Part shown: one piece after another, positions 42,655 to 51,255 of the stretch
How positions within the stretch are numbered: position 1 is the first letter of the stretch
How the letters are laid out: every line of letters starts with the position of its first letter
Source: Cognatundibacterium squillarum
GTDB taxonomy: Bacteria > Pseudomonadota > Gammaproteobacteria > Burkholderiales > Burkholderiaceae_D
Assembly: GCF_014652435.1 (NCBI RefSeq)
Contig: NZ_BMYU01000012.1
Span: 1-64,000, forward strand
Reading direction: 5' to 3'
DNA: 64,000 nucleotides
The notes under the pieces: generated by a model
What the model was told of the DNA's origin: nothing
Seen by the model: only the letters and a program-made list of their open reading frames with translations
Databases searched by the model: none
Translations under genes and position numbers: made by a program

Positions 42655-43497
42655 TCAGCACCAGCCGTGCGCAGCATAGCGCGCGCGCAACAAATGCATC
42701 ATGGCGACATTTAATTCCCACGCATTGCTGACTTCCTGCTGGCTGTACGGCAGCGTGGCGGTATAAGGCACAGGGCCGAATTCCGGCGTGATCGTCAGGC
42801 AGGTTTCACCGGCAGCAACACGTGCCTGCAGAATCTGATCCCACCAGGACAAATGCACCTGCAGTTCTGCCGCAAATTCCGGTGCACGGAAATCGCTGAC
42901 CTGCGGCCCCTGCGCATGACCAACCCGCGCATGAATATGCTTCACCAGCGGAAAAATTCCTTCCAGCATTGCTTGCTGATCCTGCAGCAGGGATTCGCAG
43001 GCACAGCACCAGTGCGATAAATCCGCGTTCAGCGGTAAGCCGGGATTGTTTGCCAGATACGGTGCCATCAGCGCCGGATGCCCGCTGAAACGGCTGCGGT
43101 GAATTTCATGCACAATGCGCACACCGGTTTCCTGACTGATCGCTGCAGTCAGCGCAATCAGTTCCTGATTCTGTGCGACGCTGTACCAGTCTTTGCCGGT
43201 GTGGCTGTTGACCATCAGCGGCTGTGCCACACAGGCACGGCGCAACAGCGATTCCAGCGCCGTTTTATGCTGCGCAAAATCGGCGTGGAATACGGTTTCC
43301 CACTGCTGGGTAATCAGTTGCAAACCGGCATCGCGGATACGCTCCAGCCAGTGCGCCCATTCGGCGTCATCCGCAGGCAACGACATTTCAATGCCATCAA
43401 AACCAGCGGCTTTGACTTCATCAATAAACTGCTGCGCCGGTTTGCCTGCATGTCCCCAGTGCGCCGCAAAAATATGCAGTTTCACCGTCTGACTCAT
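42655..43497 (-). CDS. Sugar phosphate isomerase/epimerase (TIM barrel)
   Basis: 280 residues. The xylose-isomerase-like barrel is shown by AAGFDGIEMSLPADDAEWAH, GLQLITQQWETVFHADFAQH, VNSHTGKDWYS, VHEIHRSRFSGH, LNADLSHWCC, and HIHARVGHAQGPQVSDF with metal ligands E, H, D and E. It is the second gene of a two-gene operon, overlapping the dioxygenase stop-start by four bases (ATGA). It probably acts on the product or partner substrate of that enzyme, identity unknown. Confidence 0.85.
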   Translation of the reverse strand: MSQTVKLHIFAAHWGHAGKPAQQFIDEVKAAGFDGIEMSLPADDAEWAHWLERIRDAGLQLITQQWETVFHADFAQHKTALESLLRRACVAQPLMVNSHTGKDWYSVAQNQELIALTAAISQETGVRIVHEIHRSRFSGHPALMAPYLANNPGLPLNADLSHWCCACESLLQDQQAMLEGIFPLVKHIHARVGHAQGPQVSDFRAPEFAAELQVHLSWWDQILQARVAAGETCLTITPEFGPVPYTATLPYSQQEVSNAWELNVAMMHLLRARYAAHGWC

Positions 43498-44333
43498 TCA
43501 AAGCCCCGCACCGGAAACTCTGCGCCGCGCTGTATCCAGTTTGCCGGCGAATACTGGCTGGCGCCATCGGTCACGTGCAGCGTGTAAGCATGGCGTGATA
43601 CCGGCGAACGGTTCGGTGCGCTGTAATGCGGCAGCAAGCCGTGGAAGCACACCAGACTACCCGCCCGCACTTCCAGCGGCACGGCAGTGCTGTCATCCGG
43701 CCACGGCAGATCGGACAATTTTTCAGTACGTACATGGTCGCCTTCACGCACAAAGCGTTCACGCAGCGGTGTGCGGTGACCGCCGGGTTCCGCCCACAGA
43801 CAACCGTTTTCCAGACTGGCATCTTCCAGCGCAAACCAGAATGTCGTCACCGTCACCGGATCGGTTTCAAAGTAAGTCGCATCCTGATGCCAGCGCACTT
43901 CGCCGCCTATGCCCGGCTGCTTAAAGATATACATCGATTGCCAGATTTCCGGCTTCTGCAAACCTAACTGACGCGCAACGGCTGCCAGTTCAGGTCCGCG
44001 TGAAAACGCGCTGAACACCGGATCCAGATCATGCATCGCATGACCAATTTTATTAATCGACAGCGCTTTGGCCTGACGCAACTGACCATCTGCACCAAAC
44101 GCTTCTTCTTCAAAGAAGCAATGCATACGGGTTGCCGAATCAAGGAAGTAATGGTCGATGTGTTTATCCTGCTCGCGTGTCGTGAAAATCGAACGGGACT
44201 GTGCGGGATCGAACGCATCCACAATCTCGGCAGCACGCTGACGCAATGCAGCGATTTGCTCAGGTGATTTGAAATCCGGGATGACGATATAACCATCCTG
44301 CTGATAGCGGTCTAACTGTTCCTGATTCAGCAT
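43494..44333 (-). CDS. Phytanoyl-CoA dioxygenase family oxygenase
   Basis: 279 residues from the ATG at 44,333 with AAGGAGG upstream. Fe(II)/2-oxoglutarate dioxygenase marks: N-terminal LNQEQLDRYQQDGYIVIPDF, iron motif WHQDATYF (H-x-D, about 143-145), distal His in LPHYSAPNRS and Arg in SRHAYTLH. Family members hydroxylate a wide range of small molecules, including fatty acids and cyclitols. Coupling to a sugar isomerase suggests a sugar or polyol substrate. Divergent from a LysR gene. Confidence 0.88.
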   Translation of the reverse strand: MLNQEQLDRYQQDGYIVIPDFKSPEQIAALRQRAAEIVDAFDPAQSRSIFTTREQDKHIDHYFLDSATRMHCFFEEEAFGADGQLRQAKALSINKIGHAMHDLDPVFSAFSRGPELAAVARQLGLQKPEIWQSMYIFKQPGIGGEVRWHQDATYFETDPVTVTTFWFALEDASLENGCLWAEPGGHRTPLRERFVREGDHVRTEKLSDLPWPDDSTAVPLEVRAGSLVCFHGLLPHYSAPNRSPVSRHAYTLHVTDGASQYSPANWIQRGAEFPVRGFE

Positions 44334-44348
44334 TACTGCCTCCTTGTT

Positions 44349-44362
44349 TTGCGATAGCGCAA
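44349..44362. promoter_or_regulatory. Inverted repeat in dioxygenase leader
   Basis: TTGCG-atag-CGCAA, a perfect inverted repeat 16 bp upstream of the dioxygenase start and in the divergent region to the LysR gene. A candidate operator or leader hairpin. Confidence 0.4.
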
Positions 44363-44463
44363 GTGTAATCAGCGCAGCACCTGTCCGACAACAGCTACAA
44401 CGGTTGACAGTTTGTTTCCGCTTCTTTGACAATCAGCATTTATCCCCCTGAGCAGGTCAAGCT

Positions 44464-45456
44464 ATGGATACGCTGAAAGCGATGGAAGTTTTTTGCGAGG
44501 TAGCCCGTCAGCGCAGCTTCAGTGAAGCCGGCCGCAGGCTGGGCATCAGCCGCGCACTGGTCAGCAAACATATCGCCGCGCTGGAACAACATCTGCAGAT
44601 ACGCTTGCTGCATCGTTCCACCCGCGAAGTCAGCCTGACCGGTCAGGGGCTGGCGTTTCTGACGCCATGCGAAGAGGCAGTGCAGCAGGCACGCGCGGCG
44701 CTGGCAACAGCAGCGCACAGCAGCGATCAGTTGCGCGGCATCCTGCGTCTGCAGGCACCGGCCAGTTTTGCGTCTGAATGGCTGGCGGGCATTCTCGCCC
44801 GTTTCGGACTGGCGCATCCGGAGCTGCAAATTGAATTGCATGCGGACGATGCCTTGCTCGATCCGGTACGCCACGGTTTTGATCTGAGCATACGGGTCGG
44901 CGGCATTCCAGACCACTATGGTTTGCAAATGCGGACGCTGGCACCCTGCCGTGGATTGCTTTGCGCCAGTCCGGCTTATCTGGAAAGTGCCGGAATGCCT
45001 ATGCATCCGTCTGAACTGAATGCACATCGTTGCCTGCATTTCAGTCATCTGACACAAGGCGCACGCTGGCAGTTTCAGCGTGGTGAAGAACACTGCGAAG
45101 TCACAGTCAGTCCGGTCTTCAGCGCAAATAATGGCCGCGCACTGCATCAGGCAGCGCTGGCCGGTGCCGGTATCGTGTATCACACCAGTTTTCTGGCAGC
45201 CCGCGATATTGCCGCCGGGCGTCTGCAAGTCGTCTTGCCGGACTGGCAGGTACCGCTGAATCATCTGACGGCGCTGTATCCGGCCACCCGCCGCCTTGCA
45301 CCGGCAGTGCGCGCACTGATTGATCTGCTGGTCGCTGAATTCGCACCGGTGCCGGAATGGGACAAACTGGCGGGGCTCAGCACCATTGCCGGACAAAATG
45401 TTGCTGCAAATCATCAGCCTGACAGCCTCAGCACAGTATTTGCCGGCATTTACTGA
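44464..45456 (+). CDS. LysR-family regulator
   Basis: 330 residues, MDTLKAMEVFCEVARQRSFS onward; helix-turn-helix RSFSEAGRRLGISRALVSKH. The effector domain follows the DsdC/TrpI-like LysR subgroup pattern with LRLQAPASFASEWLAGILAR and DLSIRVGGIPDHYGLQMRTL. A 35-residue extra C-terminus follows the usual end. Divergent from the dioxygenase-isomerase pair, its likely target. Confidence 0.9.
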   Translation: MDTLKAMEVFCEVARQRSFSEAGRRLGISRALVSKHIAALEQHLQIRLLHRSTREVSLTGQGLAFLTPCEEAVQQARAALATAAHSSDQLRGILRLQAPASFASEWLAGILARFGLAHPELQIELHADDALLDPVRHGFDLSIRVGGIPDHYGLQMRTLAPCRGLLCASPAYLESAGMPMHPSELNAHRCLHFSHLTQGARWQFQRGEEHCEVTVSPVFSANNGRALHQAALAGAGIVYHTSFLAARDIAAGRLQVVLPDWQVPLNHLTALYPATRRLAPAVRALIDLLVAEFAPVPEWDKLAGLSTIAGQNVAANHQPDSLSTVFAGIY

Positions 45457-45550
45457 ACTGTGCTGGTGAAATTCCGCGCTTTGTCATACTGTACCAACAG
45501 CACCTGAACAGTGCGTACCGGATGTACCGTAATGAAGGAAAACCTGTGCT

Positions 45551-45952
45551 ATGTGGAAAGAATATCTGGAAGGTCTACTGGAATGGAAACGCATTATCCG
45601 CGAAGCCTTCACGGATAAATTCTTTCTGCTGTGGTTTCTGCCCCTGATGCTGATGTCTTTGTTGCTGGTCGCGATTTTGTTTGATCTGCTCAGCTACGAT
45701 CATGTATTTAAAGGCGCACATCTGGCTTCTCAGTCCTGTCGTAACCTGAACGACAAAGAAGCATTCATCATGCTGATGAATATGCTGATTACCGTACTCA
45801 GCGGCCTGGTCACCATCGGTGAGCTAATGCGTTTCGCGGAAAATAAGAAAAATGGCCTGCCTGTGCAGTTAGGTTCTTTTCTGACCAGCGCGATTATTGG
45901 AATTACATCGCTGCTGTCACTACTGATTTTCTCCCGCTACTTCTGTCACTGA
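45551..45952 (+). CDS. Small membrane protein of unknown function
   Basis: 133 residues with three predicted membrane helices (about 27-47, 74-91, 107-130). It begins MWKEYLEGLLEWKRIIREAF, an amphipathic helix lying on the membrane. Cys at 63 (SQSCRNLND) and near the end. A plain hypothetical; no family recognised. About 260 bp of noncoding sequence follow, holding a candidate small RNA. Confidence 0.75.
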   Translation: MWKEYLEGLLEWKRIIREAFTDKFFLLWFLPLMLMSLLLVAILFDLLSYDHVFKGAHLASQSCRNLNDKEAFIMLMNMLITVLSGLVTIGELMRFAENKKNGLPVQLGSFLTSAIIGITSLLSLLIFSRYFCH

Positions 45953-46059
45953 GTCGTCGTTTCGGATATCTGATAGCTCCAGTACAAGCTAATAACCTGA
46001 ACTTATAGCCAAACGACAAAAAGTCACTCGTTGCCATACAGAAATTTGCCTATGATGCC

Positions 46060-46148
46060 GCAGTCTGATGGATTGGTCAGACCCTTCTCTGCTATCCCCC
46101 AAGATAGTGAGGATACTTTCACGGGCGCCACGGCGCCCGTTTTTTTAT
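46060..46148 (+). ncRNA. Candidate small RNA with intrinsic terminator
   Basis: A strong terminator (ACGGGCGCC-ac-GGCGCCCGT then seven T, 46,121-46,148) lies 170 bp after the last plus-strand gene with no open frame before it. Upstream of it is a second hairpin CTATC-ccccaa-GATAG (46,092-46,107) whose C-rich loop could pair with ribosome-binding sites. A -10-like TATGAT lies at about 46,051. It could also be the 3' UTR of the preceding gene. Confidence 0.35.
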
Positions 46149-46211
46149 ATAAAAATTCTTACGGATAACTGCCAGTTTTTTTCAGCGGCTACTTACGTAA
46201 TAGCAACCATC

Positions 46212-46790
46212 TCAAAACGAATACTGCATTCCGATCGAAACATTCGTGACAGACTCTTTACCACCGGCAAACTTCACTTTACGGGTTTCCAGCTCTGCGC
46301 GCGCCGACAGTTCTTTTGTAAAATTCACTGTGACACCAATGCCGCCCACCGGCACCAGTGACGACTCACTGCTGACAAGTCCATTCGTGTTAGCTGAAGA
46401 AACCGGGGTTTTGACAGACGCGACACCAAGTTTCGCAAACGCCATCAGCTCACTTCCAAGTCTCGCACGCAACACGCCAGCTAAATCCATTGACCTGATT
46501 TTTTCCCCTGAACTGCCGACAGCACTGTTTGCACTTGCTGACGCCGCCATTTTTCCCAGATCAGCATAGCTGGCCTCAATCGAAAAAACTGATCCGGTTG
46601 TATACCCTGCAAACACTTTGTAGCCCGAATTTGCATTGCTGCACCGGACACCTCCCTGACAATTTTCAGTCCAGTGGAATTTACCGATTGTTGCCCCCGC
46701 ATAAACCTGCGCAGACGCGACATTCACAGCCAAAGCACCTGCCAGCATTGTCACCAGCATTATTCCGTGTTTCATTTTTTTCATTTTCAT
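46212..46790 (-). CDS. Outer-membrane beta-barrel protein
   Basis: 192 residues with a signal peptide (MKMKKMKHGIMLVTMLAGAL, cleavage near ASA-Q, about 27). The mature part alternates in eight likely strands and ends in VSIGMQYSF, a C-terminal Phe as required for outer-membrane insertion. OmpA/OmpW-like eight-stranded barrels have this size. AT-rich upstream DNA. Function unknown. Confidence 0.85.
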   Translation of the reverse strand: MKMKKMKHGIMLVTMLAGALAVNVASAQVYAGATIGKFHWTENCQGGVRCSNANSGYKVFAGYTTGSVFSIEASYADLGKMAASASANSAVGSSGEKIRSMDLAGVLRARLGSELMAFAKLGVASVKTPVSSANTNGLVSSESSLVPVGGIGVTVNFTKELSARAELETRKVKFAGGKESVTNVSIGMQYSF

Positions 46791-46990
46791 ACCAGATTTA
46801 TCAAAAGAAATATTTACATAAAGAAACTTTAAATAGCATAAAGCATATTTTCGAAATTATATTTCAATATATTTAAAATTGGCACTTTATTATCTGCAGC
46901 AAAACAGTAAATCCGGATTACTTTAGGATTGGCATCACGACGCGCATCCAGTACGATGCAGTCCTTTGAATTCCGATTCGTTGCTCCGGT

Positions 46991-48577
46991 ATGCTTAGTT
47001 CTCTGTTTTCTGTACGTTGCGCTGGTTTGAAAAAGTTTCTGATATCGGCTTGCACCGGTTTACTGCTGGCTGCCTGCGGCACGCCGGTCAAACCACCTGT
47101 GCCTGTGACCGAAACTTCTATACCCGCTGCCCAGCCGGTGAATGCGCCGCTACCGGGTCAGACTGTCAGTCAGCAGGTTCCGCCGCTGCCACGCGAATTC
47201 CGCGCAGTCTGGGTTTCCACCGTTGCCAACATCGACTGGCCCAGCCGACGTGATCTGAGCAGCGAACGTCAGAAACAGGAGATTCTGCAGATTCTGGATC
47301 AGGCTGCGCAAATGCGGATGAATGCCATCGTTTTGCAAGTGCGTCCCGCTGCTGATGCGATCTATCCTTCCGCGCTGGAACCGTGGTCTGAATTTCTGAC
47401 CGGTGAACAGGGGCGCGCGCCCAACCCTGCTTATGATCCGCTGCAGTTCTGGATCGAACAGGCGCACGAACGGGGTATGGAATTGCATGCGTGGTTCAAC
47501 CCTTTCCGTGCACGGACAGCATCGCCAAAGGCAACGCAGGCGCGCAACCACATCAGCCGTGCGGCGGCGCAAGTCGTGCGTAACTATGGCGACCAGCAAT
47601 GGATGGACCCGGGCGAGCCACTCGCACGGCAGCACACACTGAATGTGATCGCAGACGTGCTGCGTCGCTACGATGTGGATGGTGTGCATATCGACGATTA
47701 CTTTTACCCCTACCCCGTAAAAAATGCGCAAGGGACTGAAATAGAATTTCCGGACGACGCAGCATGGAACCGTTATCTGCAATCGGGTGGCACACTCAGC
47801 CGCGCCGACTGGCGACGGGATAATGTCAACCAGCTGGTGCGCGCGATTGCAGACCTGGTGCATCAGGAAAAATCCTGGGTGAAATTCGGCATCAGCCCGT
47901 TTGGCATTGGACGCCCGGACCGGCTTCCGGCCGGCATTACCGGCTTCAGTCAGTACGATAAATTGTATGCGGACGTGGAAACCTGGCTGGCTAACGGCTG
48001 GTTAGATTATCTGGCACCGCAACTTTACTGGCCGATACAGCAAACGCCGCAGGCTTTTAAAGTGCTGCTGGATTACTGGCAGCGTCAGAATGTGCAGCAA
48101 CGACACATCTGGCCCGGACTTTTCACGAGCAAAATTGATCAGAGCGAAAAATCCTGGCCATCGGATGAAATCCTGAATCAGGTGGATGTCACGCGGTCCA
48201 TGCAGGCAGGCGGGCATATTCATTTCAGCATGATCAGTCTGGCACAGAACCGTAAGCAAATCCGCCAGCGCTTAGAACAGGAGAAATACCTGACGCCGGC
48301 ACTGGTACCGGCAACGCCGTGGCTGGAAAATACGAATATCGCCCCGCCGCAACTCAGTCTGCTTACAGCAGCCAGAGTGCGTGTTCAGTTACCGGATCCG
48401 GCAAATACACGCTGGATTGCCGTCTGGAAAAAAACTGATCAGCAATGGCTGTTCAGTTATCAGCCTGCCAGCCAGACTGAGGTCGATCTGAATAACGGTG
48501 CGGCAGTACGGCAGATTGTGATTATGGCGATCAGCCGTTCAGGTCAGCAAAGCCTGCCGGCCAGCATGCAGTTCTGA
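46991..48577 (+). CDS. digH: Glycosyl hydrolase lipoprotein, DigH/YddW-like
   Basis: 528 residues with a lipoprotein signal (lipobox LLAAC at about 29-33). A GHL10/DUF187 TIM barrel runs from about 72: REFRAVWVSTVANIDWPSRR, NAIVLQVRPAADAIYPSALE, GMELHAWFNPFRAR, DGVHIDDYFYPYP with catalytic Asp, and a later HIHFSMISLAQNR. E. coli DigH cuts denuded peptidoglycan strands left at the septum. A C-terminal beta domain follows. An in-frame TTG before KKFLISACTG is an alternative start. It opens a stretch of cell-wall genes. Confidence 0.88.
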   Translation: MLSSLFSVRCAGLKKFLISACTGLLLAACGTPVKPPVPVTETSIPAAQPVNAPLPGQTVSQQVPPLPREFRAVWVSTVANIDWPSRRDLSSERQKQEILQILDQAAQMRMNAIVLQVRPAADAIYPSALEPWSEFLTGEQGRAPNPAYDPLQFWIEQAHERGMELHAWFNPFRARTASPKATQARNHISRAAAQVVRNYGDQQWMDPGEPLARQHTLNVIADVLRRYDVDGVHIDDYFYPYPVKNAQGTEIEFPDDAAWNRYLQSGGTLSRADWRRDNVNQLVRAIADLVHQEKSWVKFGISPFGIGRPDRLPAGITGFSQYDKLYADVETWLANGWLDYLAPQLYWPIQQTPQAFKVLLDYWQRQNVQQRHIWPGLFTSKIDQSEKSWPSDEILNQVDVTRSMQAGGHIHFSMISLAQNRKQIRQRLEQEKYLTPALVPATPWLENTNIAPPQLSLLTAARVRVQLPDPANTRWIAVWKKTDQQWLFSYQPASQTEVDLNNGAAVRQIVIMAISRSGQQSLPASMQF

Positions 48578-48583
48578 AACGAT

Positions 48584-49519
48584 TTAAAGGCTGGTGACAT
48601 CGTCAGGCAAGCGCAGCACCACCCTGTCGCGTCCGCTGCGTTTTGCGGTGTACAGCGCATCATCAGCGAGCGCCAGCAAGTGATTGACCTCAGTATGCAC
48701 ATGCAGACGCGTCAGTCCGACGGATGCGCTGTAACGAAAATCCGGTAGTGCCGGTAAAGGTCGCGATTTTCGCAAGCGCTCAAGAATGCGTTCACAAATT
48801 TGCTGTGCCTGCGTCGTTTCCAGACCGGGCAGCAGCAACAAAAATTCTTCCCCGCCGACACGTCCGCAGGCATCTTCGCGCCGGATACATGCCTGCAGCG
48901 TGCGTGAAAAATGAATCAGTACCTGATCACCGGTTGCATGGCCGTAGGTGTCATTGACCGCCTTAAAATGGTCTATATCAATCAGCGCAATATGCAGCGG
49001 CGCGTTGACTTCCTGAGATTCCTGAACACGTTGCTGCAATAGTCGCATCATGGCGCGTCGGTTGGAGATTCCGGTCAGGACATCCGTACTGGCTTCACGT
49101 AATGCCAGATCCCTTGCATGTCTCAGTTCCCGCCCTTCCTGACGCTGATGGGTGATATCCATACCGATGCACAGCATCCAGCGATTCGGCAGCAGGGTTT
49201 CTGTCATCCAGATCCATCGGCCATCCGTCAGATCGGCTTCAAATCCGCGAAACGCTTCTTTTCCACGCCGGGAATAAGCTGAACGTATCCATGCATCAAT
49301 ATCATCAGCACGAATCCGGACTCCGCGCTGCTGCTCATAATTTTCGCGCATCAGTTGCTGCCAGCTCATGCTGCCATCCGTCCGGCCACCATAGGTTTCA
49401 CAAAACGGCGGATTCGCAGCGCGCAGGATATCGTGCTGATCAAACAGGGCGACCAGCAGATACGGGTTTTCTAGCAAGCCTTCGCCTGCCATTTCAGTCA
49501 GGTTCAGTTGTTCTGTCAT
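48584..49519 (-). CDS. PAS-GGDEF diguanylate cyclase
   Basis: 311 residues. A PAS-like domain at about 15-125 (PYLLVALFDQHDILRAANPP) and a GGDEF domain from about 140 with the active-site motif GGEEF (RVGGEEFLLLL). An RxxD inhibitory site (RRED) lies five residues before GGEEF. So it should make cyclic di-GMP and be product-inhibited. No membrane helix; a soluble sensor. Its stop is seven bases from the digH stop (convergent). A Fur-box-like site lies 56 bp upstream of its start. Confidence 0.93.
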   Translation of the reverse strand: MTEQLNLTEMAGEGLLENPYLLVALFDQHDILRAANPPFCETYGGRTDGSMSWQQLMRENYEQQRGVRIRADDIDAWIRSAYSRRGKEAFRGFEADLTDGRWIWMTETLLPNRWMLCIGMDITHQRQEGRELRHARDLALREASTDVLTGISNRRAMMRLLQQRVQESQEVNAPLHIALIDIDHFKAVNDTYGHATGDQVLIHFSRTLQACIRREDACGRVGGEEFLLLLPGLETTQAQQICERILERLRKSRPLPALPDFRYSASVGLTRLHVHTEVNHLLALADDALYTAKRSGRDRVVLRLPDDVTSL

Positions 49520-49574
49520 CTCAGAGGTCCGGTAACCTGATACAGCTGCCCCAGTAATAAAGCGTCAAGTGGTA

Positions 49575-49593
49575 TTTAAAGATAATCATTATT
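49575..49593. promoter_or_regulatory. Possible Fur box upstream of the diguanylate cyclase
   Basis: TTTAAAGATAATCATTATT matches 15 of 19 bases of the E. coli Fur consensus. It lies between the divergent cyclase and LysR genes. Confidence 0.4.
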
Positions 49594-49731
49594 CGCCGAA
49601 ACTGGAAGCTGCAACTGTGAAAGATGTTCAAACACCGCCGCTTATGTGCAATCTGTCTCCGTAGAAATACGGAGACAGTACAGCCTTGTTACAGAGTACA
49701 ATCCCCCGCTGATATATCCGCCGGATACGCT

Positions 49732-50658
49732 ATGCGATTGCGTCATATTGAAGTCTTTCATGCTGTTATGCAGACGGGCACCATCAGTGGTGCTGCTCAG
49801 TTGTTAAATATTTCCCAGCCAGCGGCGACAAAGGTCTTACAGCACTGTGAACTGCAGCTGGGCCTGAAGCTGTTCGAACGTATACGCGGAAAACTGCATC
49901 CGACACCGGAAGCCCACCGTTTGTTTGGCGAAGTGGATAAGCTGCAGCGGGATTTACAGTCTGTCAGACGTCTGGCGGCAAATCTGAAAAGCAATCCCGC
50001 TGAAGCGGTCAGGCTGGCATCAACACCCACGCTGTCGATCACGCTGATACCGGAAGCGCTGGCAAGATGGCGTCACCGGTTTGAGAAGGTCCATTGTACG
50101 CTGGCGACCTTTCACACTGCCGGACTGGTCAACAGCTTGCTGGTCGGCGACACAGACCTCGCATTTTCTTTGTATGACCCGTGCCACCCGGGCATCAACA
50201 GTGAAGCGATTATTCGCGGCAATATGACTGTGATTGCACCGGCGGACACGTGGCCAAAAGAGTTGCACGGGCAGCCACTGAAATTATGCGGCTTACCCAA
50301 AAACCTGATCGGGATTGATCTGGATGATCACTTAGTCAGCCGCCTGCTCGATGCCTGTGAAGACGAGGGAACGGTCTTTGAATCCAGTACGATGGTGCAG
50401 ACCTATCTGCAGGCAAAAACACTGGTGGAACTTGGTGCAGGCGCAGCCGTGGTTGATCCGTTCACTGCAGCCATTGCAGACCGCAGCAAAACAGCATGCC
50501 GTCCGGTTTTTCCTGCTGTCGGTGTGGACTTATATCTGTTGTCACGCAAAGCGACACCGCTGTCACGCAGCGCACATGCTTTTGTGGACGCGGTGCGCCA
50601 GACTGCAAACGACCACATTGCACGCGCCTCAGCGCAAGCTCAGTCAATACGCGGATAA
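49732..50658 (+). CDS. LysR-family regulator
   Basis: 308 residues from the ATG at 49,732 (MRLRHIEVFHAVMQTGTISG). The helix-turn-helix TISGAAQLLNISQPAATKVL and the central part VRLASTPTLSITLIPEALAR resemble LysR proteins controlling amino-acid or peptide use. Its 3' end overlaps the convergent D-Ala-D-Ala dipeptidase by 19 bp. It is a plausible regulator of the muropeptide genes. Confidence 0.88.
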   Translation: MRLRHIEVFHAVMQTGTISGAAQLLNISQPAATKVLQHCELQLGLKLFERIRGKLHPTPEAHRLFGEVDKLQRDLQSVRRLAANLKSNPAEAVRLASTPTLSITLIPEALARWRHRFEKVHCTLATFHTAGLVNSLLVGDTDLAFSLYDPCHPGINSEAIIRGNMTVIAPADTWPKELHGQPLKLCGLPKNLIGIDLDDHLVSRLLDACEDEGTVFESSTMVQTYLQAKTLVELGAGAAVVDPFTAAIADRSKTACRPVFPAVGVDLYLLSRKATPLSRSAHAFVDAVRQTANDHIARASAQAQSIRG

Positions 50659-51254
50659 ACAGCCCTTACCTGCGCCGGATCCCCCATATTGAAATGCCAC
50701 CACTCCGTCGGAATACCATGGAATCCGGCGTCCAGCATCAGATCACGCAGTAAATGCCGGTTTGCCACTTGCTGCGCAGTCAGCCCACCGCTTTCGAGGA
50801 AAGCCTGTTCCAGGCGTGGTTGTGAGCGCTCATCGAAAGCATCAAACGCAGTCCCCATATCCAGTGCCCTGCCTTCCCCGTCCAGAATACTGACATCGAC
50901 CGCCATGCCAAACGAATGAATGGAGCCACGGGCGGGATCGGCAACATACATTTGCAAAGGCGTTCCGGCCAGAAAATCCCACAAGGCAATCTGAATCTGA
51001 TGCGGACGCAAAGCGTCGTAAACCACCAGCTGATGTTCGCTGTGTTGCTGGCGTAATGCATTCGCAGCAGCTTGCAAGGCATGTGCCGCTTCACGGTGCA
51101 GCCACGCGCAGTCACGGCCAGCATATAAATTGCGTCCGGTAAAATTATCCGTGCAGGCATAGCGCAAATCCGTGACGACCCCGCGCAGTGCAGACAAAGG
51201 CAGGAAGTCAGGATGCGGACTGGCAGGCGATGCAGCTGATAAACACATCGTCAT
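50640..51254 (-). CDS. ddpX: D-Ala-D-Ala dipeptidase (DdpX/VanX family)
   Basis: 204 residues from the ATG at 51,254, one base after the upstream stop. Zinc motif S-x-H-x-x-G-x-A-x-D is present as SIHSFGMAVD (about 117-126), and the catalytic end EWWHF at about 186-190. Arg in YDALRPHQIQ is the transition-state residue. E. coli DdpX frees D-Ala from D-Ala-D-Ala for use as nutrient. Last gene of the four-gene AmpG operon. Confidence 0.92.
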   Translation of the reverse strand: MTMCLSAASPASPHPDFLPLSALRGVVTDLRYACTDNFTGRNLYAGRDCAWLHREAAHALQAAANALRQQHSEHQLVVYDALRPHQIQIALWDFLAGTPLQMYVADPARGSIHSFGMAVDVSILDGEGRALDMGTAFDAFDERSQPRLEQAFLESGGLTAQQVANRHLLRDLMLDAGFHGIPTEWWHFNMGDPAQVRAVYPRID

Positions 51255-51255
51255 C

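Noticed and set aside
44440..45414. 324-codon minus-strand open frame
   Set aside because: It is antisense to the LysR gene at 44,464-45,456, which has a full helix-turn-helix and effector domain; the antisense product is Cys/Gln/Arg-rich without any domain.
47150..47863. 237-codon minus-strand open frame
   Set aside because: Antisense to the digH barrel.
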